In this document: in pieces, positions 22,136-32,219 of the stretch
Numbering within the stretch: position 1 is the stretch's first letter
How the letters are laid out: each line of letters opens with the position of its first letter
Assembly: GCA_002205965.3 (NCBI GenBank)
Contig: NADL03000091.1
Location: forward strand, 248,001-312,000
DNA length: 64,000 nt
Reading direction: 5' to 3'
DNA from: Kappaphycus alvarezii
Lineage: Eukaryota; Rhodophyta; Florideophyceae; Gigartinales; Solieriaceae
The notes under the pieces: generated by a model
Databases searched by the model: none
The model's input: the letters and a program-made list of their open reading frames with translations, nothing else
Told to the model about the DNA's origin: nothing
Program-made: the position numbers and the translations under genes

Positions 22136-22490
22136 CCACCCTGAACTTTATGAATTTAGAACCAGATCGGACCTGGGAACTGGAATGCCACCATTCTTTA
22201 CTCGAAATCAGAATCACATCGGACACGGGGTAGTCACCTCTTGCTGGATTACTTAAAAAGGGTAAGACCTGGACCACTCCGTTACTTGGAAGCGTGCAGT
22301 ATAGTATATTACTGTACTGTATTGTACTACAGCAGACCCGCTCCAGGTTGACCGTCATCGGGTCCGCTGTTGCTAAGGCGACAATTGCTCGCGCATCATT
22401 GCACGCGACTGAGGGACTGACTACATTGGACATGGATTTACATTTGTGAATCCACTACACAAAGCATAAATCAATAATCATCACGAAAGG
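22136..22490. other. Spacer, no gene recognised
   Basis: No domain or RNA gene is visible. A run of TATTACTGTACTGTATTGTA near 22,308 is part of the TACTGTA motif class that recurs across the window. Confidence 0.35.
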
Positions 22491-22725
22491 GAAGGGTTTG
22501 GGTGTTTTACTCTTGGAAGATATATCCGATCTATCCGATGGTTTTCCAGACATCACGATAGCCACGTCTCTACTGATCCCAGCGCCAAGATCCACTCCAG
22601 GAGGGTTGCCACCCCGATGCACTCGCGATGCTCACAGACAGTTGGCCAGGCAGGAGACATGGGGATTTTCGGGTGGGTGCGATCCGTCCTCATGCAGACA
22701 GATCTGCCGTTTCTCCCTGTCTCGT
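22491..22725. repeat. LINE-2 tail (minus) and degraded LINE-2 C-terminal piece (plus)
   Basis: At 22,495-22,560 the plus strand holds GTTTTACTCTTGGAAGATAT and GATGGTTTTCCAGAC, which is the LINE-2 3' tail in minus orientation. At about 22,650-22,715 the plus strand reads FGWVRSVLMQT, matching the LINE-2 C-terminal segment ETFGRVRSVLMER seen near 44,720. Confidence 0.7.
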
Positions 22726-22839
22726 GAGGTAGCGTGTTTGCAATTCCAATCCGTAACGCTCCTCAACTCCCGCCACCCTGTTGTCATTGTCAGCGTTGAC
22801 TATCCAGCCTGCTCATTACTGTAAGCTAGAACCCGTTCA

Positions 22840-23211
22840 CGACCTGATAAACTGAAAAAACACATTAAGGTGTACAGTTACTGTATACTGTACTAGAGAG
22901 AAATGGAGACCTTCAATTTGATTTTTAGTGGGCCTGCTAAACAGACTCAACCCAGCACCGGCTAAACCGATGCCCACGCCAACAGAAGGGAAGGAAGAAA
23001 ATTCCACCACCGACACACCTGCGGGCCAAGGCGGTGGTAGCTTGAAAAACTCCATGTGTAAGCGCGATGCTTACAGAGAGCGGCGACGACGTACGGAACG
23101 AGAGTCCGGCGCCCGCGCCCATAGCAGCGCGGGCGCCGAGAGTGGCGGGATGAAGGTTGGAGAAAGTTCAGTGAAGCGGAGAGTGAGAACAGGGAGATCA
23201 AGTACTTCAGG
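22840..23211. other. Spacer with a strong GC hairpin
   Basis: No recognised gene. An open frame from 22,928 is basic and Arg/Glu-rich but featureless. A perfect 11-bp inverted repeat (GGCGCCCGCGC at 23,108-23,118 and GCGCGGGCGCC at 23,127-23,137) encloses an 8-nt loop. Confidence 0.5.
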
Positions 23212-23263
23212 TGTATAGTTAGGACGTGCGCAGTCCCCAGTAGATACTGAACGCCATTAAACT
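23212..23263 (+). repeat. Isolated LINE-A 3' tail, about 52 bp
   Basis: The sequence TATAGTTAGGACGTGCGCAG, then TAGATACTGAACGCCATTAAACTTC, matches the last about 50 bp of LINE-A at 20,497-20,545. No LINE coding sequence precedes it. Confidence 0.85.
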
Positions 23264-23334
23264 TCTTCTCTCATGTACTGTACAGTATCAGTGAGCATGA
23301 CGGTGCAACTTTGTAAAGGAAAAATTGGGGTGTT

Positions 23335-23655
23335 TTAATGATTGAAAAATAGGTTAGCCTACGTTCCAAAATGCATCAAATAATTGGTACAAGTGGTCGG
23401 CATGAGGGAACCAAGAAAACGGAGTTAATCCGGGTCAAAGTCGCTAGAAGGCCGCCGCGAGACCAGCCAGCAGGCAGGCCGCGTTGGACGTGGCAGCGGC
23501 CGCAGCGTGCCTCTGCATGAATATCCCGCGAACCTTCCCGTATGATTCCATGGTTCTGACTGCAATGCTTCTTGCCACCTCGATTATGACGGCGTAAGCG
23601 TCTGGGTGCCAACCGTATTCTTGGACCATTCTTCTAGTACCATGAACAACTGTAT
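23335..23655 (-). repeat. LINE-2 C-terminal and 3' fragment
   Basis: The minus strand encodes HPDAYAVIIEVARSIAVRTM and SYGKVRGIFMQRHAAAAATS, the C-terminus of LINE-2, then a 3' region shared with 26,055-26,375 (CGTTTTCTTGGTTCCC, GACCACTTGTACCAATTATT). It is joined head-to-head to an RT fragment on the plus strand: both start at the same ACAGTTGTTCATGGTA sequence. Confidence 0.8.
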
Positions 23656-23664
23656 CCACCCCTG

Positions 23665-23931
23665 ATGAAGAGAGTATCTTTGAAGGCCGCCAATTACCTC
23701 CAACCGCTTCAAGTAGGGATCGCTACCCGGTCAGGTGCGGACACAGTTGTTCATGGTATTAAAAGAATGGTCCAAGAATACGGGAGTAGCTCAGACTATG
23801 GAATGCTAGCCGTAGACTTGAGGAATCCGTTCAATCTGTGCAGCCGCTCCGCATTTCTCCAGGCGGTTATCCGCATCTTTCTGGAACTTCTGCCTAGGGT
23901 CTCCTACTGCTATGCAAACAAGCCTTTGTAA
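23665..23931 (+). pseudogene. LINE-2 reverse transcriptase fragment
   Basis: It reads ANYLQPLQVGIATRSGADTV, VVHGIKRMVQEYG and GMLAVDLRNPFNLCSRSAFL, the finger and motif A (first catalytic Asp in VDLRN) of the LINE-2 RT. It stops before the YxDD box. It matches the longer copy at 26,660-26,940. Confidence 0.85.
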
Positions 23932-24039
23932 AGTTATGCACTGATTTGAATAAAAAGTTGTTTCAGTACAGCGCAGTATTACCTGCGGCATGGTACCCTT
24001 ACAGTACAGAACATTACAGTATTTCAGCGAACACAGGTA

Positions 24040-24305
24040 CAATGACGAGTCGACTCCACCCAGACGACCCCACACAGGCCCCTAATTTCGAGTTTCAACC
24101 GCCGGCCTTTGATTCCCTGGGTTTGCCATCCCCCGCCATCATCCTCTTCGTAGAGGTCTCTTGCCGCGCATGGCGAACAAGTTCAACACACCCGCTGTAT
24201 TTATCTGCACGCGCACCTGTCGGCGCATTGCATATTCCGGTCGTCGATCGTGCAATCTGTTGAACAACTAGCAGTGTAGTCAGGTCGTGCAGCGGACACC
24301 CGACA
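24040..24305 (+). repeat. LINE family B 3' fragment
   Basis: It encodes PNFEFQPPAFDSLGLPSP, comparable with PDFEFQPLAFDSLGSPSP of the copy at 21,120, and ends with GTAGTCAGGTCGTGCAGCGG and ACACCCGACATAATAGTGCC. Several frameshifts are present. Confidence 0.8.
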
Positions 24306-25822
24306 TAATAGTGCCGAAACACTAGGATCAGTGCAGAAGAAATTTCGTTCATGTCGTCAGGGAAGCGCCGTAAGAGGTGCGACAAGTGTCGGATCGGGAG
24401 GGAATCGGTCCCCGCTGCTCGAGTGGGTCGGCGCAATCCCGAGTCGGGGTGGCGCTGGGATTCCCGGACTTTACTGTGCTCGTTATTCAATCTTGCCATT
24501 GACCACTACTAGACCACTTGGCCAAAACTGAGTGGCCCAAGTGGCTTTCGCCAAATTGCCACTCTATGCGCCATAAAGTACTGTACTGTGCTGTACAGTA
24601 CACTACTTGGCCAGAGGCACTGTAACGCGAAATGATTTAGACGACAGCTTTTTTGTGGATAAAACGCAAGTATGTTAATACATGGAAAAGTCAACTTGGA
24701 GGTGGTTTTTTGAGTTATGAATGTGCTGATTGATGATGTCCTGATCGATCTTTGTCCTAGCTTAAGAGTGGTTCTTATGTATTGATTTTCTGGACTAGCT
24801 ATTGTAACCCTTAAGCCGCTTGAGTCAGGCATGACTCTTCAGAGGCTTTGATCCGACGGACCGGTTGGTAACACTATAAAGAGCAGGCCCTGATAGAGGA
24901 TACTGTAGACGCTTTGGCCCTGTAGATCTACGCTATTCTACTCGAGAAGAAAAGCCTTGGATGTCAAGGTCAGGAGCATCGGAGTTGCTTCTTCACATTT
25001 TCCAGTACTTTAGCATATACTGTAGTACTGTACACTACTGTACTGTACTCATGTCCAACGCGGCATGTCTGCTCGCTGGCATTGAGCCTCCCCTGTAAGC
25101 AAGGTCATTTACTGTAATGTTACCCATTAGCGATGACTTATCCCGCATAACGTATTAGCCGCGTGGATATAATTGACCACATCTTCCATGCATTAAAATA
25201 AAATAACCAAAAATTCCCCCTGTACTGCAAATGGGTGCACAATTTGACCCCAAATTCGGTACTTCACCCTTGCGTTGAGTCTCCAAGTAATGCAGGCTCG
25301 TCAGGTTTCCACCCGCCGCCTGCATTCGTACTTAAATTCTGAATTCCCTCCGCAAGCTTCTGTGCCATGTCGTACAACTCGTTAAAGATCTACTACTGTA
25401 TCACGTACTGACTATAACCTTGCCATTACGCCTGAGAATTGATAAAATTCGTGCCACGTCATGAAGATCCAGTCACATTTGTCTCATCCGAATATGATTC
25501 AATCCGAACTGAAATGTACAGTCTAAATTGATTACAGTACAATCTGTTGTAGTTCGTTGCCACTAACTTAACTTATATTACAGTTTGTACATTACAGTAC
25601 TTTCACGTGACTACAGGAAGAAATTTTACACAGTTGTCCTGTCGAATGTACAGTACCGTGCACCGACTGACTACATGTACCCCCTTCAAAATGAACGGAG
25701 TTTCGATACGCCACCTATAGAATCCTCATATCCTTCTGCCTATTCGCCGATGCAGATGAGGTGCAATCTTTAAGCAAGGCTGTCGGGCAAAAACCAAAAC
25801 TTAAATCCACACTTTTCTCTGT
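24306..25822. other. Spacer, no gene recognised
   Basis: About 1.5 kb without a convincing frame or repeat partner. It holds dense TACTGTAC-type palindromes (24,585-24,605 and 25,015-25,045) and several shorter ones at 25,500-25,660. Confidence 0.4.
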
Positions 25823-25892
25823 TACGCCGGCCGGAATTGAACCCGGATCTCGCCCGTGGCAGGGGCGTATGCTACCACTATACCACCGGCGT
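25823..25892 (-). tRNA. tRNA-Gly (anticodon GCC), T arm one base short
   Basis: The acceptor arm pairs ACGCCGG with CCGGCGT, discriminator A. After TGGTATAGTGGTAGCA comes the anticodon stem CGCCC/GGGCG with loop CTGCCAC, then CCGGG-TTCAATT. The 3' half of the T stem reads CCGG instead of the usual CCCGG, so one C is missing and the gene is 70 nt. A and B boxes are otherwise intact. It may be functional with a weakened T stem or be a recent pseudogene. Confidence 0.88.
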
Positions 25893-25984
25893 GTGTTGCG
25901 CTGGTCGAAATTGGAATATACGTTGTATTTAAAATCACATTTTGCTAAATATACACGTGTGCCACGTAACCCCCGTGGACTACC

Positions 25985-26043
25985 TGGATAGCCAGGGTCA
26001 GCTAGCAAGGTGGGTTCCTGCAGCCGACACCCGCAAGTAATGT
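25985..26043 (+). repeat. Short LINE tail upstream of tRNA-Gly
   Basis: The stretch AGCTAGCAAGGTGGGTTCCT, then GCAGCCGACACCCGC, resembles the shared LINE tail (CTAGCAGTATAGTCGGATCC, TGCAGCGGACACCCG). It is diverged and lacks coding sequence. It begins 93 bp upstream of the 5' end of tRNA-Gly and points away from it. Confidence 0.6.
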
Positions 26044-26054
26044 ACAGGGAAACA

Positions 26055-26375
26055 GAAAAAATGGGGTGTTTTAATCATTGAAAAATAGGTTAGCCTGTGT
26101 TTGTGTGCTGCTTGCATGGGTTGCAGGCGCGTCAAGTTCTTACCAGATGCATCTCCGGTTAGTTTCTCTCTCATCCCCCTTCGCATGTTAGTTTCTCTGT
26201 AATCCCCTCAGCATGTTCTCCACATGCTTTTTCCACATCCCGTAAAGATTACACACACAGCCTATTTCCAAAACGCCATCAATAATTGGTACAAGTGGTC
26301 GGCATAGGGGAAACCAAGAAAACGGAGTTAATCCGGGTCAAAGTCGCTGGAAGGCTGCCGCGAGACCAGCCACTT
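26055..26375 (-). repeat. LINE-2 3' fragment with a foreign insert
   Basis: Both flanks match 23,335-23,470 (GGGGTGTTTTAAT, AAAAATAGGTTAGCCT, then AATTGGTACAAGTGGTCGGC). Between them, at about 26,101-26,267, lie about 165 bp absent from the other copy. The insert contains a diverged duplication beginning GTTAGTTTCTCT and ending in CGCATG or AGCATG. Confidence 0.8.
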
Positions 26376-26649
26376 TATATAAAGTTTGCCGAGGTGGACC
26401 ATCTACTTTGATCGCTTAGTCGTTGGTCTGCACTGATAATGATTGGTTCTTTAATTTTTGAAAAGTGCTGTTCGGCTATCCCCCGGTGTATGCTAGACAT
26501 GCTCAGGATAATGGGTAATGTGACTCATGTGCCTAAATGGCTGTCTCGAAGCCTGTCAGCAGGCATGATGCATTGGACATCACTGCTGCTGCCGCATGCC
26601 TCTGGGTTAAAACCGCTCGTCTGCACTGTGCTGTACTGCGCAGGTTGGT

Positions 26650-27311
26650 CGTTAGTTGCTTAATGAAGCCAGTGTCCGAGAAGGCGGCAGACTACCTCCA
26701 ACCTCTCCAAATGGGTATCGCCACAAAGTCGGGTACCGACGCAGTCGTGCACGGAATCCGACGAGTCGTTCAGGAGTACGGAGTGACCCAGCATATGGGT
26801 TATTGACTGTCGATCTCAAGAACGCTTTTAATATGTGCAGCAGACCCGCTTTTCTGACCGCGGTGAGACAGCTTTCCCAGAGTTACAGCCTTGGGTCTCA
26901 TATTGCTATGCAAACGAGCCCGCATTCCTGTGGATAGGTAGTCACACAATAAGAAGCGTCTGCGGGGGAGACCCAACAGGGAGAGTACACATCTTGGAGG
27001 CCTCCTCTTCGACCTGGTGCTGCACCCTATTATCCTCAAAATACAAGAACTCTTCAGTTCAGAGGAAGGGGAGAACAGGATTGGCAAAGTTGTTACTTCA
27101 ACTGTGGTACCACGATGACGGGTACATTATCGGGCGCCACGACCAACTCGTCAAAGCCATCGAAGTGCTTCGCTCCGTGGATGCTGAAAGCCGAGGACTG
27201 CACTTGTCGCTGCCGAAGCACCGTCTGGTGGCCTACAGCCCCTCCATAGTCAGTACAGAGTCTCTACCCAGACGATTAAGCAAGAGTACAGCGAGGGTAC
27301 TTCCGTCCTGA
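26650..27311 (+). pseudogene. LINE-2 reverse transcriptase
   Basis: Across three frames: KAADYLQPLQMGIATKSG (26,690), motif A in LTVDLKNAFNMCSR (26,805), YANEPAFLWIGSHTIRS (26,910), GDP near 26,970 and the catalytic box QLWYHDDGYIIGRHDQLV (27,100-27,150). The box is YHDD rather than the common YADD or FADD. The following segment GLHLSLPKHRLVAYSPS is the thumb-side motif. At least three frameshifts. Confidence 0.88.
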
Positions 27312-27357
27312 ACGCCCCGTCGGTACTAAGGAATACACCACACGTCCTTTACGAACC

Positions 27358-27716
27358 ATGTCTCATCTCCCAGACCATTCCTCGAGACCATTGCTGACCT
27401 TGAGAATAGGCAAGTGGCATTCCAGTTACTGCGTACGTTACTGCGTAACTGTTTGGCGTTTGCAAAGTAGGCTATTTGTTGCGGGTAGTGCCCCCGTCTT
27501 GCACCGGAGAAGGAGCGGAAGAGTTCGACAGGATGATGGAGGACTGTGTTCGAAAAGGGCAGGGGGAGTACTGGATTCGGAAGTATTCCGAGAACTCCAG
27601 CTGCCGGTCACACCCAAGGACAAGAAAAAACTCTCTTGGGATCGGGCTCACCTCCGCGAAGAATATCGCGGCTGCGACGTTCTTGGCTTAGCTCATCATC
27701 TAGGGTCTATACGACC
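27358..27716 (+). pseudogene. LINE-2 thumb/linker region
   Basis: Charged sequence between the RT and the insertion; KDKKKLSWDRAHLREEYR and LGLAHHLGSIRP end at the insertion point. The segment continues after it with SKLCKTMLSTPIKELETYEA from about 28,145. No independent domain is recognised. Confidence 0.6.
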
Positions 27717-27719
27717 ATG

Positions 27720-28128
27720 CTCTGTCCTCATATGAGGCACACTTTGTCCTCATATGAGGACAGTTTCCGTTACATTTTGGAAAGGTAAATGTTTTGGAAG
27801 GCCGAAATTTTTACTGGAAAAAAGGTTTTCCATTTTAAGTTACAGTACAGTAATTTTTACTGTACGTGCGCCCTCGTTTCTGAAACCCCCCACGATAATA
27901 CGAACTATTTTCCCTTCCAAAATGTAGTCGTTTTCACAACTTCTTGCGAAGAGGCGAAGCTGGTGAGGGAAAATTGCTCTAGGCTTAACCGAGGTCAACA
28001 ATCTTGAAAAGTTTGTTTTGATCGGCCATCTACACTTATGAACTAATGCGGAGGGACAAGAAATGCGCTGAGGTGAAAAAGATTGTATTGAAAAAAAAGG
28101 GCTAAAAGTTGTCCTCATATGAGGACAA
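27720..28128. mobile_element. Palindrome-ended insertion in LINE-2
   Basis: The 18-bp perfect palindrome TGTCCTCATATGAGGACA stands at both ends (27,745-27,762 and 28,110-28,127). A further near-copy lies at 27,723-27,737 (GTCCTCATATGAGG). The about 400 bp between are A/T-rich, have no coding signature and interrupt LINE-2. Flanking bases do not show a clear duplication. It could be a small MITE-like element or a foldback. Confidence 0.6.
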
Positions 28129-28144
28129 CGGTCCAATAGACACT

Positions 28145-29080
28145 AGCAAGCTTTGCAAGACCATGCTCTCAACTCCTATTAAGGAGCTGGAAACATACGA
28201 AGCAGCTGCAGACGCCCATCGGAGGTGGTCGCCCTCTTGCCTGCCGTCTAGGATTATCCCGTTCAGTGTAATTTGCTCGCAAAAACACGCAAAAGACGCT
28301 GACGGACGCAATCCAGGAAGCAGTGCAAGAACGAATTCCTCTTGGGGATTCGAGAAGGCAGGCGCTTCGCACGTCTAAGGCCCTCCGGGAGCTAAGGAAT
28401 GAGTGTATTTTCCCCTATGCCCCGGACTACAGACAAGCATTGACCCTCGAGAATTCTCGGTGTGGCTTCAATACTACTGTCAAGTCCCACTTTTTCACCC
28501 TGGCACGCCATGCCCGAGAAGGAATTGCCCAGACACACTCGATGCACACGGCGATCATCTCATGCACTGCTTGCATGGAGCCCACAGGATCAACCGACAT
28601 GATCGCCAAGTAAACCTTCTCGCGAAAGACATGGAAAGAGCTGCTCGTCATCCTGTTGTAGAGCCACGCCATTGTCTCCACCGCACGAGACCAGACATCC
28701 AGGCAATGGGAAGCAGCAGAGGGACCGACTTTTTTGATGTTACCTTCGTAAATCCCTCGCTCCCTCCAACAGAAATGTGAGGGCCTTCAACCCAACGTCC
28801 TCTCTCAATGCGGCGCGAAATGCAAAGCAGAGAAGATATCAATCCTTTATCGCGACCTCCACCAGAGGTAGGCTCGTGCCTGTGCCAGTCTCAACTCTTG
28901 GAGGGTGGCACCCAGATCCATGTGCAGTGCAAATGAAGTGGCAAGGAACGTGGCTGTGAGGGCACTGGAGACGTACGGAAAGGTTCGGGGGGTTTGATGC
29001 AAAGGAACGCTGCAGCAGCCGTCATGTCCAATGCTGCCTGCTTGATGGCTGACCTGAAGGTAGCATTTTAGGGAGCGTAG
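28145..29080 (+). pseudogene. LINE-2 REL endonuclease and C-terminus
   Basis: The finger reads CPRRNCPDTLDAHGDHLMHC near 28,510. RHDRQVNLLAKDMERAA near 28,600, TRPDIQAMGSSRGTDFFDVT near 28,690 and the start of TFVNPSLPP follow, giving the RPD...D pattern of REL endonucleases. In another frame RAFNPTSSLNAARNAKQRRY and ATSTRGRLVPVPVSTLGGWH continue to about 28,910, and a degraded ALETYGKVRG segment lies near 28,970. Confidence 0.85.
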
Positions 29081-29224
29081 TTCCTTCCCCATTACTGTAC
29101 CGGTATACCCTTTTTGAGTCGATTGTGGTCGTCTGGAAAACCATGGGATACATCGGATATATCTTCCAAGAGTAAAACTCCTAAACACCCCCTGTACTGT
29201 AATGTGAAATGTTCCTTTAGCGCA

Positions 29225-29385
29225 AGCTCTCGAAGAACTTAAAGGCATTAGTATAACGGTTTTCCGCTGCAGGATCCGACTATGTATATTGCTAGCTAAG
29301 AACTTGCGGCATTCTGCGTTAATGGTTAACTTTACTGTATTAATATCGAGGGTCCAGTGCAGGAACCGACTATTAAGCTAGCTTA
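29225..29385 (-). repeat. Two short LINE tails in minus orientation
   Basis: 29,230-29,300 carries the family-B terminus (AACTTAAAGGCATTAGTATA, CCGCTGCAGGATCCGACTAT). 29,330-29,385 carries a third tail type, family C (AACTTTACTGTATTAATATC, then GAGGGTCCAGTGCAGGAACC). Neither has coding sequence. Confidence 0.85.
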
Positions 29386-29389
29386 GGGG

Positions 29390-29435
29390 GGAAAGTTTTT
29401 GGTGTCTGACTGTTGGAAGATATACTCGATCTAGC
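29390..29435 (-). repeat. LINE-2 tail remnant
   Basis: GGTGTCTGACTGTTGGAAGA followed by TATACTCGATCTA matches the LINE-2 3' terminus in minus orientation. The match is short. Confidence 0.65.
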
Positions 29436-29559
29436 CATGTGCTAACCGGGCGGTTTGAACGCGGCATCTCTGCCGACAGGGCTCACAGCTACAATTTAGT
29501 CGCCATTCCATAGCGCGTCCATTCTCCCCAGTGTTTTCTCCGCCGCCGCCATATTGCAC

Positions 29560-30390
29560 AGTGTACTGGGAATTTCACTCTATGTTCCACTCGCAATGAA
29601 CCAACCAAAACAACCAAATTTAACCAAAACAACCCAAACATTCTCAGGGTGCCTGCTTGCATCACGGACCGAAAGTATGTTCAACCCTTTCGACTTTGCA
29701 CTCAACCCCCGTTATCAGGAAAATTGGGTAAACCACCCATTTAACCAAAACATCCAAGTAAACGGGGGGATGATGGGGTAGTTTACTTCGTCGTGTGACA
29801 CTTCTAGCAGGGGGGAATCTAAACGGAGTTTGGAGAGAAGGAAAGGAGAAAACAGAAACGGGTCTGCACAGAAGTGTTCAAGTAAACCAACCCATTTACT
29901 CAAACATTGATAAAAACCTAAACCTTGTGTGTGAGTAATCTTAATGGATTTGGAGAAAGCATGTAGGAGAACATGCGAAGGGCTGTAACAGAGAAACTAA
30001 TCAGAAAAGCGTCTGGTAAGTACATGACGCGCTTGTAACCCTTACAAGCAGAGAACAAAGTGCGAAATGAGGAGTTGTAGCTCCCACTGATAAGTGGTGC
30101 CTCGACGGACAGCAGCGAACGTTGCAAGACGGCCTGTAACGACAAGTCGGATCTCTACGGCGCACGTGCACACCGTAATTCATTGCTGGGATACAGTAGT
30201 ACCTCCCACATTCATTGTTGTGGTACAGTACACGATGCTACTGTACATTACAGTTTGAAATGGTAATTAGCGTAATTAGTAATTGGAATTACTTTACCGG
30301 TTCTCGGTTCCCCAATTTTAAGGGACGACGACGTTGAAGTAAACACCCGTGGATCTTTCTCCTTTGAGAGAAATCCAAAAACTTCATCAC
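29560..30390. other. Spacer with an A/C-rich tract and a dispersed repeat
   Basis: 29,595-29,640 and 29,735-29,910 are rich in AACCA repeats without a fixed unit. 29,779-29,829 (TTTACTTCGTCGTGTGACAC, then GGGGGGAATCTAAAC) recurs at 44,928-44,978. TACAGTAC motifs cluster at 30,195-30,260. No gene is recognised. Confidence 0.5.
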
Positions 30391-30462
30391 AGTGATCACT
30401 CCCCGAAGTAACGGTTTCTTCATTCAAGAATTTCGATCAACTATTCTTCACCGACAACCGGA

Positions 30463-31376
30463 AATGAACGAACAACACAGCTCTTCTACGCACACGTTTG
30501 CGCCTACCGTTTCATCATCGGCGATTCATCCACGATTGGTTCGCACGGATGCCGAATCTATACAGATCTTTCTCCGCTTGTACGATAAGTACACGCGCGA
30601 GATTACTTCCCGAGCCAGCAACTTACGCTGCCCAAAGTACCACGACGGAAGCTATCCGTCCGGTCAACCTCAGGTTTTGTGTTGACTCGGAAACTATTGA
30701 GTCCGCGTTGGCTCTGGATTCATCGAAGGTTTTTCCGATTATGACGGATGAACAGACCCCGCGCTGAGGGCTTACCTCGAAAAAGAAAGCCGAAGAATCC
30801 CAGGATGCTGTCAAACTTTCCACCTGAACAGTATCGTCCGTAATGATTTACGGATGGATATGACCGACAAGAATACGAGATCGCGCATGGAATCTTTCTT
30901 CTTGTCGTATCACAAGATTCTCCGACGTAACGGTTTAGCATGATTACTCAAGTCTAAGCAGAAGGTTTCAGTATATCATGCACTGTCTGCCGTCAAGCGA
31001 AGACGTTACAAGACCGGTTAGAATCGGATTTGGATTTTGCACATCATGACTGTAGGAAAGATTTCCGAAGTTCATGCAACATGCAATCCGTGTATCGGAA
31101 GCGTTTCAGCTCTTGGACAAAGGTCCAACGCAGAAGCGGGAAGATTCTCGCAACAACAAGCCAAAAAGTAGCGGAACAACGACAAGGACAAGCCCAATCC
31201 ACTGGTTCGGTTTCAGGAAATCCGAAGAATCGGACAGGGAAGTCTTCCGTCAACCACCATTTTGCCCATGGTCCATGCAAGGCCAAGGCCCCTCATTGGG
31301 TCCGCGATTGTCCCGATTCGACGGATGAGGAGAAAGCAAAATTGATCTCCGAACCTTGCGGCTGCGAAGGCCCGTG
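30463..31376 (+). pseudogene. gypsy-3 Gag
   Basis: The start ATG at 30,463 opens MNEQHSSSTHTFAPT; a capsid-like segment LVRTDAESIQIFLRLYDKYT follows. A degraded knuckle CKAKAPHWVRDCP near 31,280 with PDSTDEEKAKL after it parallels CTGFHRLKDCPIISSEKKKE of gypsy-3b. Several frameshifts. Confidence 0.7.
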
Positions 31377-31559
31377 ATGGCCCTTCCCATTCTACTTGCA
31401 GCCAAACATCCGACAAGCGGTCCGGCACAACCGGTGATCAAGGCAGGGCTACGACAGGCCGCATGAGCAAACAGTTGTCGGAATACAGTACCCGAAGAAT
31501 CGGATTCACCGTCTTGTCCGGTTGAAGTCTCAGACGGTCGTGCAAAATCTCCGCGACCG

Positions 31560-32100
31560 GCCGGTGTGATGATGAAGTGACGACAGTCTCGTTTCCAAGA
31601 CTATCGTTGAGCAAGCAGCAATCCGAGGTAACGGAATATCGCGCCATCGACCCAGTGCAGATTCAGGTTGCCCTGAAGACCGGAGACGATGCGCAATCCT
31701 TCCTTTTTACAGATCATGGACGGTTCCGAGGACGGTCTTACAGTTGGCGTCTGGGCAGATGGCCCTCGCCAATGTGTCCTTCCTCGTTGCGGACGATGAA
31801 ATCGCCTGCGAGGACCAGATCATCGGACTTCCGGTATTCCGGCATTTCCAGGTGGACACGTGTAACCTCCTGGAGAATAATCGCTCCGTACTCGATGGAT
31901 CTGACTGCTCCCATGTAGGGAATCCGACAATCAGGAATCGCGGCGGTACGATCAGCCGCATGATGTTTGCGAGACTGAACCGCATCAAGACCGACAATTT
32001 GGCAAACAACCCCGACAGTTCGGAAAAGACAGAAGCTCCGATGAATCGAAACAAAGAAGAACCGCGTAACGGAATATCGGCCGCGCGTTAACTTCTACAC
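31560..32100 (+). pseudogene. gypsy-3 protease region
   Basis: SFLVADDEIACEDQIIGLPV near 31,780 is a retropepsin C-terminal segment ([IL]-I-G-[LM]-P-x-x). The DSG/DTG triad is not legible. The region then passes to a linker before RT. Confidence 0.6.
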
Positions 32101-32219
32101 CGCCAGGACGAAGAAGATCCGTTTCCGGATGCATCGCTGTTAGACCCGATCGATTTGGAGCAGCATGAGAATATTCTCTCCGAAGTTCGGAATCTAAAAC
32201 AAACTGCCCGAGAAAACGG

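Larger units (their letters stand above)
26440..29195 (+). mobile_element. LINE-2, REL-type non-LTR retrotransposon, long broken copy
   Basis: RT (about 26,650-27,311), thumb and linker (27,358-27,716), REL finger and endonuclease (28,403-28,960), a C-terminal segment and the 3' tail (29,050-29,195) are in order on the plus strand. It is clearly different from families A and B in RT sequence and in its 3' tail, which contains GGGAGCGTAGTTCCTTCC and ATATATCTTCCAAGAGTAAA. A palindrome-ended insertion splits it at 27.7-28.1 kb. Confidence 0.88.

Noticed and set aside
22928..23218. Arg/Glu-rich 96-codon plus-strand frame as a gene
   Set aside because: No homology-like pattern, it runs into a LINE-A tail, and competing minus-strand frames are as long.
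29595..29910. Telomere-like AACCA repeats
   Set aside because: The units vary, are not in tandem register and lie inside transposon-rich sequence.
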